Below, piece by piece: positions 56,355-64,000 of a DNA stretch of 64,000 bases. The stretch lies in NCBI GenBank assembly GCA_036961355.1, contig JBALVL010000020.1, forward strand, positions 18,805 through 82,804, read 5' to 3'. The DNA is from Motiliproteus sp036961355 (GTDB taxonomy: Bacteria; Pseudomonadota; Gammaproteobacteria; Pseudomonadales; Balneatricaceae). The number at the start of each line of letters is the position of its first letter. Position 1 is the stretch's first letter. The position numbers and the translations under genes are program-made. The notes under the pieces are model-generated. The model searched no databases. It had not been told where the DNA came from and was given only the letters and a program-made list of their open reading frames with translations.

Positions 56355-59234
56355 ATGCGTTTTGTTTCAAGCTTGATCATCGGTATCGGTTTTCTGATAC
56401 TGAGCCTAATCCTCGAACAAACCACGCTGACCCGCCATAAACAGCAGCAGCAGTTCGACGTGATCGAGCAATTGAGCGTATTAAGAGCCCAGCTCGAAGG
56501 CACCCTTAACGCCGATCTGCACCTTCTCAGCGGATTATCGGCAACAATTTCGATAAACCCCGATATCAGTGCACGTGAATTTAACCAGATCGCTGCCAAG
56601 CTGATGGAGAATCGTCACGATCTGCGTAACATCGCTGGCGCTCCTGACCTAGTAATCCGATTTATCCACCCCACGCAAGGCAATGAAACGGCCTTAGGGC
56701 TTGATTACAATAAGAATGAGCAGCAGCGTGATGCAGCGCTCAAAGCACGCGATCTCAATACTATGCTGGTCGCCGGTCCTCTTAATTTGGTTCAAGGTGG
56801 TACCGGACTGATCGCTCGATTACCGGTGTTTTATACCGATACCCACCAACAGAAACAGTTCTGGGGAATCGTCTCTTCGGTCCTCGACAGTGATAAAATT
56901 TTTGAGCGTGCCGGCATTAGTGATCGACATAAGACACTGCAGTTGGCGATTCGGGGGAAAGACAGCAAAGGACCCGATGGCGATACCTTTTTTGGCAAAG
57001 CAGATCTGTTTAATCCTGAATTTTTGGCAGTCATGCAAAGCATCACCCTGCCCTACGGGTCGTGGCAACTAGCAGCAATTCCCGTTGAAGGTTGGCAACT
57101 GAGTTCCCCTTATCGCTGGAGCATTCGTGCAGGTTGCTTGGTATTAGCACTGATTACATTACTGCTATACCACAGACGTAATAACAACGCGGCCAACGAG
57201 CGACGACGCCAAGAGACCTTTTTAAAGGCTTTTGAACAATCCCCTTTAGGCGTGGCCATCAGCATCCCGGCAACCGGCACGATCACTAACAGCAACCGTT
57301 CTTTGTACAAGATTGCGGGCATGACTGATGAGGAACTTCCAAAACTATTACCCGAATCGATCACCTCATTATTAGCTGATAACCAGCTCAGTGATGGTCA
57401 AGAGGCAACCATCATCGATGCCAAGGGCGATGAACGTGTATGGCGCTGCTTTCGTTCGGTGCTGCAGACGACGGGCGGCGACCGTTTGCTGACGCTGTTC
57501 CAGGATATAACCGAGCGACACGACCTGCTCAAACAGCTACAGCTATCGAAACAGGTTATCGACCACACCAGTGACGCGGTGGTCATTACCGCTGCTGACA
57601 CCACCATCATCGAAGTTAACGAGGCTTTCTCACGAATCACTGGCTATAGTCGCGAAGATGCTCTGGGGGGCACCCCCCGCCTCTACCGATCGAATCACCA
57701 CGAAGCCACGTTTTACAGTCGGATGTGGCAACAGATCAATGAGCAAGGCTGCTTTAGCGGTGAGATCTGGAATCGCTCTAAAGCAGGTGAACTATTTCCG
57801 GCCTGGGTCTCGATCAATCGGGTCGGCAGCCTGAATGATCCCAACCGTCAATATATCGGTGTCTTCTCCGATATCAGCAACATCAAACAAGCGGAGAAGG
57901 ATCTTGAGCGGATCGCTTACTACGACCCGCTAACATCATTACCCAACCGTGCACTATTCCACGACCGATTACTGCATGAGATAACCAACTGCCGACGTCA
58001 CGGACACCGCTTGGCATTGCTGTTCCTTGATCTGGACCGGTTTAAACATGTCAACGACTCCTTTGGCCACAGCATCGGTGACGAGCTCCTCAAAGTGATC
58101 GCCGAGCGCCTGGTTGCTGAAGTGCGAGAGAACGATACCGTGACACGGCTCGGCGGCGATGAGTTTACTATCATTGTGTCAGAGCTGACCCAAGTCAGCA
58201 GTATCACCAGTTTGGTTGAGCGTATTCTAGAGCAGATGCAGGCTGCTATCCCGCTGGCCGGACATCAGCTCCATGTTGGTGCAAGTATCGGCATCGCACT
58301 CTATCCCGAAGACGGCGAGGACGCCGAAACGCTGATTCAACATGCTGACATGGCGATGTATCAAGCCAAAGAGCAAGGCCGCAACGCCTTCAATTACTTC
58401 ACTCCGGCATTACAAGAACGTGCCAGCTCGCGTTTGATGCTAGAAAATCAGATCCGAAGCGGTCTGGAGAACCAACAATTTGAACTCTACTATCAACCCA
58501 AACTGGAGCTTCACAGTCGCAGGGTCTTAGGGATGGAAGCGCTAATCCGCTGGAACCATCCCGATAGCGGCTTGATTATGCCCAACGACTTCATCCCTGT
58601 GGCTGAAGAGAGTGGTTTAATCGAGAAACTTGGCCACTGGGTGCTCGAGCAAGCCTGCCGCCAAACCCAGCAGTGGCATCTGCAAGGGTTTTCGCACCTG
58701 CGTGTCGCGGTTAACCTCTCTGCTCGACAATTCAGCAATGCAGAACTGGTAGACGATATCAGTCAGATTTTGCAGCAAACCGGGCTACCGGCCGATGCCC
58801 TGGAGCTTGAGATCACCGAAAGTATGGTTGTCGATAACAGTGCAGCAGCAGTTAAGACGCTCGATAAGCTACGGGCATTGGGCGTCGAGATCAGTATCGA
58901 TGATTTCGGAACGGGCTATTCCAACCTGCAATGTTTAAAACAGTTCCCTCTCAACAGCCTAAAGATTGATCGTAGCTTTGTTCGCGACTTAACCACCGAC
59001 CGTGAAGATGCGGCGATCGTTCGTGCGATCATCCTGATGTCGCGCGGACTGGGACTCAATGTTATCGCCGAAGGGATTGAAACGCAGGAGCAGCTTGATT
59101 TTCTGATGGAGAATCATTGCCCTATGGGACAAGGCTACCTGTTTAGCAAGCCTCTTACTGCGACACAATTTACAGACTGGATCGACAGCGCAGACCTGGA
59201 CTTCGGATTATTTAACGATGATCCTGTCATCTGA
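56355..59234 (+). CDS. CHASE-PAS-PAS-GGDEF-EAL cyclic-di-GMP protein
   Basis: A 959-residue inner-membrane sensor. Residues 3-20 and about 255-273 are membrane helices flanking a periplasmic CHASE domain, with ATISINPDISAREFNQIA and IAGAPDLVIRFIHP. Two PAS domains follow (about 290-385 and 390-520, with EAFSRITGYSREDALG). The cyclase half has RLGGDEFTII near 599, and the phosphodiesterase half has MEALIRWNHP near 726, DDFGTGYSNLQ and AEGIETQEQ. Both catalytic signatures look intact. CHASE usually senses small extracellular ligands. It stands divergent from rraA, with TraB/GumN downstream. Confidence 0.92.
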   Translation: MRFVSSLIIGIGFLILSLILEQTTLTRHKQQQQFDVIEQLSVLRAQLEGTLNADLHLLSGLSATISINPDISAREFNQIAAKLMENRHDLRNIAGAPDLVIRFIHPTQGNETALGLDYNKNEQQRDAALKARDLNTMLVAGPLNLVQGGTGLIARLPVFYTDTHQQKQFWGIVSSVLDSDKIFERAGISDRHKTLQLAIRGKDSKGPDGDTFFGKADLFNPEFLAVMQSITLPYGSWQLAAIPVEGWQLSSPYRWSIRAGCLVLALITLLLYHRRNNNAANERRRQETFLKAFEQSPLGVAISIPATGTITNSNRSLYKIAGMTDEELPKLLPESITSLLADNQLSDGQEATIIDAKGDERVWRCFRSVLQTTGGDRLLTLFQDITERHDLLKQLQLSKQVIDHTSDAVVITAADTTIIEVNEAFSRITGYSREDALGGTPRLYRSNHHEATFYSRMWQQINEQGCFSGEIWNRSKAGELFPAWVSINRVGSLNDPNRQYIGVFSDISNIKQAEKDLERIAYYDPLTSLPNRALFHDRLLHEITNCRRHGHRLALLFLDLDRFKHVNDSFGHSIGDELLKVIAERLVAEVRENDTVTRLGGDEFTIIVSELTQVSSITSLVERILEQMQAAIPLAGHQLHVGASIGIALYPEDGEDAETLIQHADMAMYQAKEQGRNAFNYFTPALQERASSRLMLENQIRSGLENQQFELYYQPKLELHSRRVLGMEALIRWNHPDSGLIMPNDFIPVAEESGLIEKLGHWVLEQACRQTQQWHLQGFSHLRVAVNLSARQFSNAELVDDISQILQQTGLPADALELEITESMVVDNSAAAVKTLDKLRALGVEISIDDFGTGYSNLQCLKQFPLNSLKIDRSFVRDLTTDREDAAIVRAIILMSRGLGLNVIAEGIETQEQLDFLMENHCPMGQGYLFSKPLTATQFTDWIDSADLDFGLFNDDPVI

Positions 59235-59323
59235 TCCAGTTACTAAGCGGCTCGTCCTACTTTTCGTCACTATTGCGAGACTGTAACGACCCGTGCCCCC
59301 ACTCCCCTGAAACGGTTGAGCCA

Positions 59324-60289
59324 ATGCCCAAGTTGTATCTCCTTGCTGTTAACCTCAAGCACTCAGTAAACCTGTTCACGACTCTGTCGCTAGCCATGCT
59401 ATTACTGCTACCGACGCTGACACAGGCAACAGAGCCTTCGCCTGTCCCGACTCAAACGGGGAAACCATTTCTATGGCAGGTTGATAATGGAAAAGTCAGC
59501 AGCTATCTGTTCGGAACCATCCATAGCGGCCATCCAGAACTAAACGTTCTGGCTGCTTCAGTAGAGTCCGCATTCACCCAGGCTGATCGCTTTTACGGCG
59601 AACTGGAACTTAACTCAAAGACCATCAGCGAAACCCAACAGTTGCTGCTACTCCAAGGTAACGAGCAACTATCACAACAGCTCAGTCGGACCCAACAACA
59701 ACGGATTAACACCCTCTTAGCGCAAATATCCCCCGGCCTAAATTTACAGCTATTCGACCAGTTCAAACCCTGGGCCTTTACTGTCGTACTGGCCCTGTTA
59801 GAGGATCAGGTTCGTTATGGTCAGTTTACAGCCATGGATCTTAAGCTTTATCAACGTGCGCAAGTCGCCAGAAAAATCACCGGCGCACTAGAAACCCCAC
59901 AACAGCAAATGGCCCTATTCGAGCAGCTCACATCTACCGAACAGATGGCAATGCTAGACGCCACGTTGGTGGCTATGGAAAAGAGTGTTTCTGAACAACA
60001 GTCCTGGATGGAACCCACTTACGCGGCTTACCGCAGCGGTGATCCGGATCAACTGAACCGCTTATTAGATCAACAGATGGCACTCCCTGAGCCGTTACAA
60101 CGTAAACTCAAACAACACTTAATCATCGATCGTAACCACCTGATGGCGTCAAAGATCGACCAACAACTGCAGCAACACTCGGGGCAGTCACTGTTTTTCG
60201 CGGTAGGTGCCGGTCATTTTGACCAACAAGAAGGCATACAAATTTTATTACAACAGAAAGGCTATCAGGTTCGCCGCCTCAATCACTAG
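59324..60289 (+). CDS. TraB/GumN-family exported protein
   Basis: A TraB/GumN (PrgY) family protein of about 321 residues. The ATG at 59324 gives a hydrophobic leader (NLFTTLSLAMLLLLPTLTQA) with likely cleavage after TQA; an upstream Met at 59273 adds a Cys-rich, non-leader-like extension and is less likely. Family signatures are SSYLFGTIHSGHPEL near the start of the mature part and a C-terminal FFAVGAGHFDQQEGIQILLQQKGY. Distant members are Tiki-like metalloproteases with GxxH motifs, both visible here (GTIHSGH, GAGHF), so metal binding is plausible. The substrate is unknown. Confidence 0.85.
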   Translation: MPKLYLLAVNLKHSVNLFTTLSLAMLLLLPTLTQATEPSPVPTQTGKPFLWQVDNGKVSSYLFGTIHSGHPELNVLAASVESAFTQADRFYGELELNSKTISETQQLLLLQGNEQLSQQLSRTQQQRINTLLAQISPGLNLQLFDQFKPWAFTVVLALLEDQVRYGQFTAMDLKLYQRAQVARKITGALETPQQQMALFEQLTSTEQMAMLDATLVAMEKSVSEQQSWMEPTYAAYRSGDPDQLNRLLDQQMALPEPLQRKLKQHLIIDRNHLMASKIDQQLQQHSGQSLFFAVGAGHFDQQEGIQILLQQKGYQVRRLNH

Positions 60290-60342
60290 CCTGCTCGCTT
60301 GGCGAAACGCTGTGGAGGAATCGCGAAAATAGAGAAACAGGG

Positions 60343-61026
60343 CTATTCGGTTAACCCGTTCACAACGGGCTCAAAACTGGTGAGCAGCAAGTCGGTTTGC
60401 TCCGGCCAAACGTCCCCCAGACAGGGGTTAAAGTGAACTGTATCAACACCTGCAGCACGTCCCGCCTGCAGGTCATACAGATAGTCACCCACCATCACAC
60501 ACTGACTCAGACGGCACTGCCACTGCGCGATTAACCGGTCAATACCAGCAGGCGACGGTTTCGGCTCAGCGCACTCTGAAGCGATTATCTGCTGCGCTGC
60601 AAAGCACTGTGTCAAACCGAGCCGCTGCAAGACAATATCTACACAATCGCGACGGTTACGGGTCAGAATAGCGAGCTCAATCCCCTGGTGATGCAATCCC
60701 TGTATTAGATCGCAGGCGTAAGGCATCGGCTTAGTTCGCTCGGCAACATCGATCTCAATCGCTGTTAGCTGCTCGTTTAGGCGACTGCGCAAGGGTTCTG
60801 GTTGCTGTTGTATGTACTCGAGAATACCGCTGCTGGCGGGAATCCCCAGCGACGTGCGGATGGCAGCAAAATCATGCAGTGGCTGCGTTAACGTACCATC
60901 GAGATCAAATATCCAGAATTTCTTACTCAGCAGCTGTGCCACAGAAAGTGCTGTGGTCATTACCTTCTCTACAGCACAATCTGATGGTTTTTGTGAGGTT
61001 GAGGTTGAAGTTGAAAGGGTAGGCAT
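60343..61026 (-). CDS. HAD-family hydrolase
   Basis: A 227-residue HAD-IA hydrolase. The ATG at 61026 overlaps the stop of the PhnA-like gene as TAATG, so translational coupling decides the start. Motif I is FWIFDLDGTLTQP, motif II is LAILTRNRRD, and motif III/IV is VMVGDYLYDLQAGRAAG. The N-terminal 38 residues before the first catalytic motif are Thr/Ser-rich. The sequence resembles phosphoglycolate or beta-phosphoglucomutase-like phosphatases, and the substrate is not established. Confidence 0.85.
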   Translation of the reverse strand: MPTLSTSTSTSQKPSDCAVEKVMTTALSVAQLLSKKFWIFDLDGTLTQPLHDFAAIRTSLGIPASSGILEYIQQQPEPLRSRLNEQLTAIEIDVAERTKPMPYACDLIQGLHHQGIELAILTRNRRDCVDIVLQRLGLTQCFAAQQIIASECAEPKPSPAGIDRLIAQWQCRLSQCVMVGDYLYDLQAGRAAGVDTVHFNPCLGDVWPEQTDLLLTSFEPVVNGLTE

Positions 61027-61433
61027 TAGCGACTTTTTTCCAAACGCTCCAGCCAGTCGGTAACTTCCTCGCTGAGATAGAGTTGCTCCAGAAGTTCTGA
61101 AGCCCAAGGGGTGTCGTTAGCCAGCTGTCGACACATCCACACGGCCAACACCTGTATCGCAGGTACCTCGTGCCAGACCTTGAGTGACAGAAAGTGCCAA
61201 TAATTCGGATCCCGACTTTTGGGCTGTTCGAGCTGTTCAATACAGCGCTCACAAAGGAACGCGCAATGATCGTAATCGGGCTCAGCAGGAACCGGAGGCA
61301 CCTCATGAATACTCAGCTTTACCCCATGAGTTTCACAAAGCTCACAACTGGCACCTGAGCGCCGGGTGAGGTTTTTACCAAAACGGCTCAAACCCTGATG
61401 CCGTTGCTGGTGCTCGTGTAATCCCTTAGCCAC
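61026..61433 (-). CDS. PhnA-like zinc-ribbon protein
   Basis: A 135-residue protein with two Cys pairs, CELC (30-33) and a later CERC in CAFLCERC, that match the PhnA-type zinc-ribbon, followed by a helical domain with NYWHFLSLKVWHEVPAIQVLAVWM. Despite the PhnA name, a role in phosphonate use is not established for this family. It is coupled to the downstream HAD phosphatase through a 1-nt overlap, so the two probably act together. Confidence 0.75.
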   Translation of the reverse strand: MAKGLHEHQQRHQGLSRFGKNLTRRSGASCELCETHGVKLSIHEVPPVPAEPDYDHCAFLCERCIEQLEQPKSRDPNYWHFLSLKVWHEVPAIQVLAVWMCRQLANDTPWASELLEQLYLSEEVTDWLERLEKSR

Positions 61434-61516
61434 AGCCTACTCCGTTATCTCTTCTGAAGATTAAACGACCAACGGTCGATCCATCCTGACTTATCGGCGA
61501 CAGCCATCTCAGACAA

Positions 61517-61873
61517 TCAGATCAGGTTACGACCGTCAAACAGTTCGCTGGGCAGTTGGCAGATATCAAGACCTTCAACACAACCGAGGTTAATCCGATA
61601 CTGCCCTGGCGCACGCACGGTTTGATGGAAAGTATAGACGCCACAGTTTGTACAAAAATGGTGTTTCGCTATCCTGCTACCAAACTGGTACACCCCTAGA
61701 AACTCCAGCCCACTTTCGATCGTCAGTTGCTCTGGTGCCAACACAAACGCTGACATCAGAGCACCTTTTCGGATACACAAAGAGCAGTTACAGCGCAGTC
61801 CTTTAGTGATCGGCTCAGTTGTAAAACCAAATCTAATCGTGCCGCAGTGACAGCTTCCTTGGTAACTTTGCAT
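61517..61873 (-). CDS. GFA-family (CENP-V/GFA) zinc protein
   Basis: A 118-residue protein with the glutathione-dependent formaldehyde-activating fold. Zinc-binding cysteines are visible in GSCHCGTIRF, RCNCSLCIRKGAL and HHFCTNCGVYTF. The ATG at 61873 has GGGAG upstream and starts right before the first zinc motif; an earlier in-frame Met is unnecessary. Most bacterial GFA proteins have no proven activity, so the name describes only the fold. It lies between the PhnA-like gene and can, on the same strand. Confidence 0.85.
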   Translation of the reverse strand: MQSYQGSCHCGTIRFGFTTEPITKGLRCNCSLCIRKGALMSAFVLAPEQLTIESGLEFLGVYQFGSRIAKHHFCTNCGVYTFHQTVRAPGQYRINLGCVEGLDICQLPSELFDGRNLI

Positions 61874-61931
61874 ATCTCCCTCGCTTAACCTATTGATCAA
61901 AAAAAGCTTTGGCCAGGTTCAGCTTAGCAAA

Positions 61932-62561
61932 TCAGCGCATCCGATGCGTGTCAGAAGTATCCGATAACTTATCGACAGTCACTGATAGGTCCTTGAGGAT
62001 GCCATCCTCTATACCGTAAACCCAACCGTGAACGGATAGCTGTTGCCCGTTTTTCCAAGCGCGCTGCACTATCGGGGTATGAGAAACATTAGCAACCTGC
62101 TCTATGACATTAAGTTCGCACAGCCGATTAACCTTTTGCTTGGAATCGTCGCACCCATCAAGCTGATCGCGATGATAGCGATACACATCTTTAATATGGC
62201 GTAACCAGTTATCTATCAGACCGTTCACACTGTTATCCAGAGCAGCCTGAACCCCACCACAACCGTAATGGCCGCAGACAATAATATGCTTAACGTTAAG
62301 AATTTCGACCGCGTATTGGATGACCGACAAACAATTAAGATCGGTATGAACCACTACATTTGCGATGTTGCGATGAACGAACACTTCACCGGGAGCCAAT
62401 CGTAGTAGCTGGTTAGCGGGAACTCGACTATCCGAACATCCGATCCAGAGTATCTCCGGATTCTGTTGCTCCGATAGGCGGGTAAAAAAGTCGGGATCGT
62501 CCTGTTTGATGGCATCGGCCCATTGCCGGTTACGCTCAAATAGGTCCTTATCAAGTGCCAT
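61932..62561 (-). CDS. can: Beta-class carbonic anhydrase
   Basis: Can interconverts CO2 and bicarbonate in the cytosol, supplying bicarbonate for carboxylases. The 209 residues hold the zinc ligands Cys and Asp in WIGCSDSRVPANQLL, and His and Cys in CGHYGCGGVQAAL, plus the N-terminal FERNRQWADAIKQDDPDFF typical of E. coli Can. Length agrees. It is separated from the GFA gene by 58 nt and from the YitT gene by 112 nt without a clear terminator. Confidence 0.95.
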   Translation of the reverse strand: MALDKDLFERNRQWADAIKQDDPDFFTRLSEQQNPEILWIGCSDSRVPANQLLRLAPGEVFVHRNIANVVVHTDLNCLSVIQYAVEILNVKHIIVCGHYGCGGVQAALDNSVNGLIDNWLRHIKDVYRYHRDQLDGCDDSKQKVNRLCELNVIEQVANVSHTPIVQRAWKNGQQLSVHGWVYGIEDGILKDLSVTVDKLSDTSDTHRMR

Positions 62562-62673
62562 AAAAAATTACCATGGTTATCCGTTTATGGATTAATTAAT
62601 GGCTAGATTTATACGTCAGCCTAACGGGGTTAGCAACCATGAGCATTACCTAATGCATCGACAACAGAATATT

Positions 62674-63312
62674 TTAGGTAATTTGATAGCGTCCCGGCTT
62701 ATGATTCAGAGTGATCACCATATTCAGCGCGATGGCACCGATAATCGACAACAGTAGAAGCTGCCAGCTGACAACAAAGAACGAACACAGCAGAATCATG
62801 CAATCGACCCCCATCTGAAATTTTCCGGCACGAATGCCGTAGCGAGATTGCAGAAACAACGCCATGATTCCAAGACCGCCCAGACTGGACTTATGCCGAA
62901 ATAGGATCAGCATCCCCATGCCCATCAAAAAGCCTCCCAGAACAGCGGCAGTAAGGGTATCGATGCGCTCCAGCGCGATCACTAAGTGAGCGTTATCAAC
63001 CATCAGCGAGACGATGAATACCGAGATAAAGGTATTTAGACAAAAACGCCAGCCCATCTGTTTCCAAGCTAACCAGTAGAACGGTAAGTTAATCGCAAAG
63101 AAGATCTGACCAAAGCTCAGCCCGGTCACATGGGTCAGTAGCAGCGCGATACCTGCTGTACCGCCGGTCAATAACCCCTGCTGATTGAATAGGAACACGC
63201 CTAACGTAACAAAGGCTGTGCCCGATAGCAGCGCAAACAAGTCTTCAAAGTTGGAATGGCTACTTTCGGGTGTAATTGCCTGATCGGCCGATCCGGCACT
63301 GGTTGTAGTCAT
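62674..63312 (-). CDS. YitT-family membrane protein (short form)
   Basis: A 212-residue membrane protein with five to six predicted helices (for example LSGTAFVTLGVFLF, GGTAGIALLLTHVTGLS, AVLGGFLMGMGMLILF, LLLLSIIGAIALNMVITL). The GLLTGGTAGIALL and GGFLMGMGMLI stretches are DUF161/YitT signatures. The C-terminal DUF2179 domain of Bacillus YitT is absent. The start at 63312 has AGGAG at good spacing; an overlapping ATG two codons earlier is too close to it. Transport or regulatory function is unknown. Confidence 0.85.
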   Translation of the reverse strand: MTTTSAGSADQAITPESSHSNFEDLFALLSGTAFVTLGVFLFNQQGLLTGGTAGIALLLTHVTGLSFGQIFFAINLPFYWLAWKQMGWRFCLNTFISVFIVSLMVDNAHLVIALERIDTLTAAVLGGFLMGMGMLILFRHKSSLGGLGIMALFLQSRYGIRAGKFQMGVDCMILLCSFFVVSWQLLLLSIIGAIALNMVITLNHKPGRYQIT

Positions 63313-63486
63313 AATCATGCTCCTATTAAGAGTGGTGATTATATTGATCAACCGTTGAAAATAAAAGAGCAGATGTGGTAAGAAACCCAATCATAGGCCA
63401 ATGAGTGGATCTAGATAATGCTAAACGACGGTACAACAGCATGCCTAAGCCGTAGTGAAACTTCGCTTCGCGTTAATACAGCTGAC

Positions 63487-64000
63487 CTACCAATAGATAG
63501 CGACGCCCAGCATCGGGCCTTGTTGGGTAGCGTCGTAAGCGTAGCTGTTGGAGGTATAATCAAACTTCATATACCGATAACCGCCAAACGCAGACCCCCA
63601 GTCCTGAAAACGATAGTCGACCATAACATTAAGGTGAAACGCTGAATTATCCGATCCGCCATAGCCCACATCGCTACGGGCAATTAGAGTCCAGTTATCC
63701 GCTAACGGCGTAAACACCCGACCACCAACAAAAGCTTGGTACCACTCATCCCCTCCTCCTATCATTTGATCAGGAATGGGCCAGGAACCTTTCACATCTA
63801 CGTTGATATCATGCTGGTTCCAACGAAGACCGCCAAGCACCTCCCAACGCGCACTCGCCGATTCTGCCATGGTGTAGCCTGCCCCCAATTCGGCCATCTG
63901 CATATTGAAGTCAACATTTGCAGTGACAGGAAACGGGCCAATCTTAGTGTCCGTATATGGACTCCTCCCGGCCTGCAAGTACTCTAATTGATGACAGTTA
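63487..64000 (-). CDS. Outer-membrane beta-barrel protein, N-terminus outside window
   Basis: The frame is open from the window edge to the stop at 63487, so the N-terminus is missing. About 170 residues show alternating hydrophobic beta-strand patterns (MAELGAGYTM, WEVLGGLRWN, QAFVGGRVFTPL, WTLIARSDVGYGG, HLNVMVDYRFQ, SAFGGYRYMKFDY) and a final GVAIYW ending in Trp, the usual C-terminal signal for barrel assembly. It resembles opacity/OmpA-like small porins without a detectable ligand motif. Confidence 0.7.
   Translation of the reverse strand, partial: NCHQLEYLQAGRSPYTDTKIGPFPVTANVDFNMQMAELGAGYTMAESASARWEVLGGLRWNQHDINVDVKGSWPIPDQMIGGGDEWYQAFVGGRVFTPLADNWTLIARSDVGYGGSDNSAFHLNVMVDYRFQDWGSAFGGYRYMKFDYTSNSYAYDATQQGPMLGVAIYW

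Overview
The window comes from a free-living gammaproteobacterium, most likely a marine Oceanospirillales/Pseudomonadales-type lineage. This rests on the gene order pilZ-holB-tmk-mltG-pabC-fabF-acpP-fabG-fabD-plsX-rpmF-yceD, the mnmA-hflD-purB cluster, and gammaproteobacterial rapA, hflD, rluE and rraA. The genus is not assigned. No rRNA, tRNA, CRISPR array, insertion sequence or integrase was found.

Left edge (1-10141, all minus strand): an enlarged type I restriction-modification locus. In transcription order it holds hsdM (broken by a one-base frameshift and also altered in catalytic motif IV), a RhuM-Fic fusion, hsdS, a PD-(D/E)XK/DUF5655 nuclease-like gene, a remnant of a DUF1016 (YhcG-type) gene, a zinc-ribbon DUF4145 gene and hsdR, which runs off the window. 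It lies next to the repair helicase gene radD.

Core block (12235-29475): a DJ-1/PfpI protein, an Atm1-type ABC exporter, DUF1285, a radical SAM protein, a TatD nuclease and PilZ. Then come the DNA polymerase III delta' subunit, thymidylate kinase, MltG, PabC and the fatty-acid/phospholipid cluster with L32 and YceD. Maf is divergent from yceD, and SppA and a HAD phosphatase follow. Several intergenic hairpins look like terminators or attenuators.

Middle (29657-43124): a MaoC hydratase, an isochorismatase-family hydrolase, an exported amidohydrolase, propionyl-CoA synthetase, RluE, RapA, MoaE, NudJ, MnmA, HflD and PurB.

Right part (43203-64000): signalling and cofactor genes. There are three cyclic-di-GMP enzymes: a DUF3365 haem-sensor GGDEF-EAL, a CHASE-PAS-GGDEF-EAL, and a REC-REC-GGDEF split by a one-base frameshift. 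A HapR/LuxR-type TetR regulator lies divergent from the haem sensor with a perfect 17-nt palindrome between them. A cobD-bluB cobalamin pair sits behind a leader resembling a B12 riboswitch. The selD-selU selenouridine operon, a fused CoA transferase, RraA, a TraB/GumN protein, a HAD-PhnA-GFA group, a beta-carbonic anhydrase, a YitT membrane protein and a partial outer-membrane barrel complete the window.

The two single-base frameshifts (near 9840 and 55300) may be genuine mutations or sequence errors; raw reads are needed to tell.
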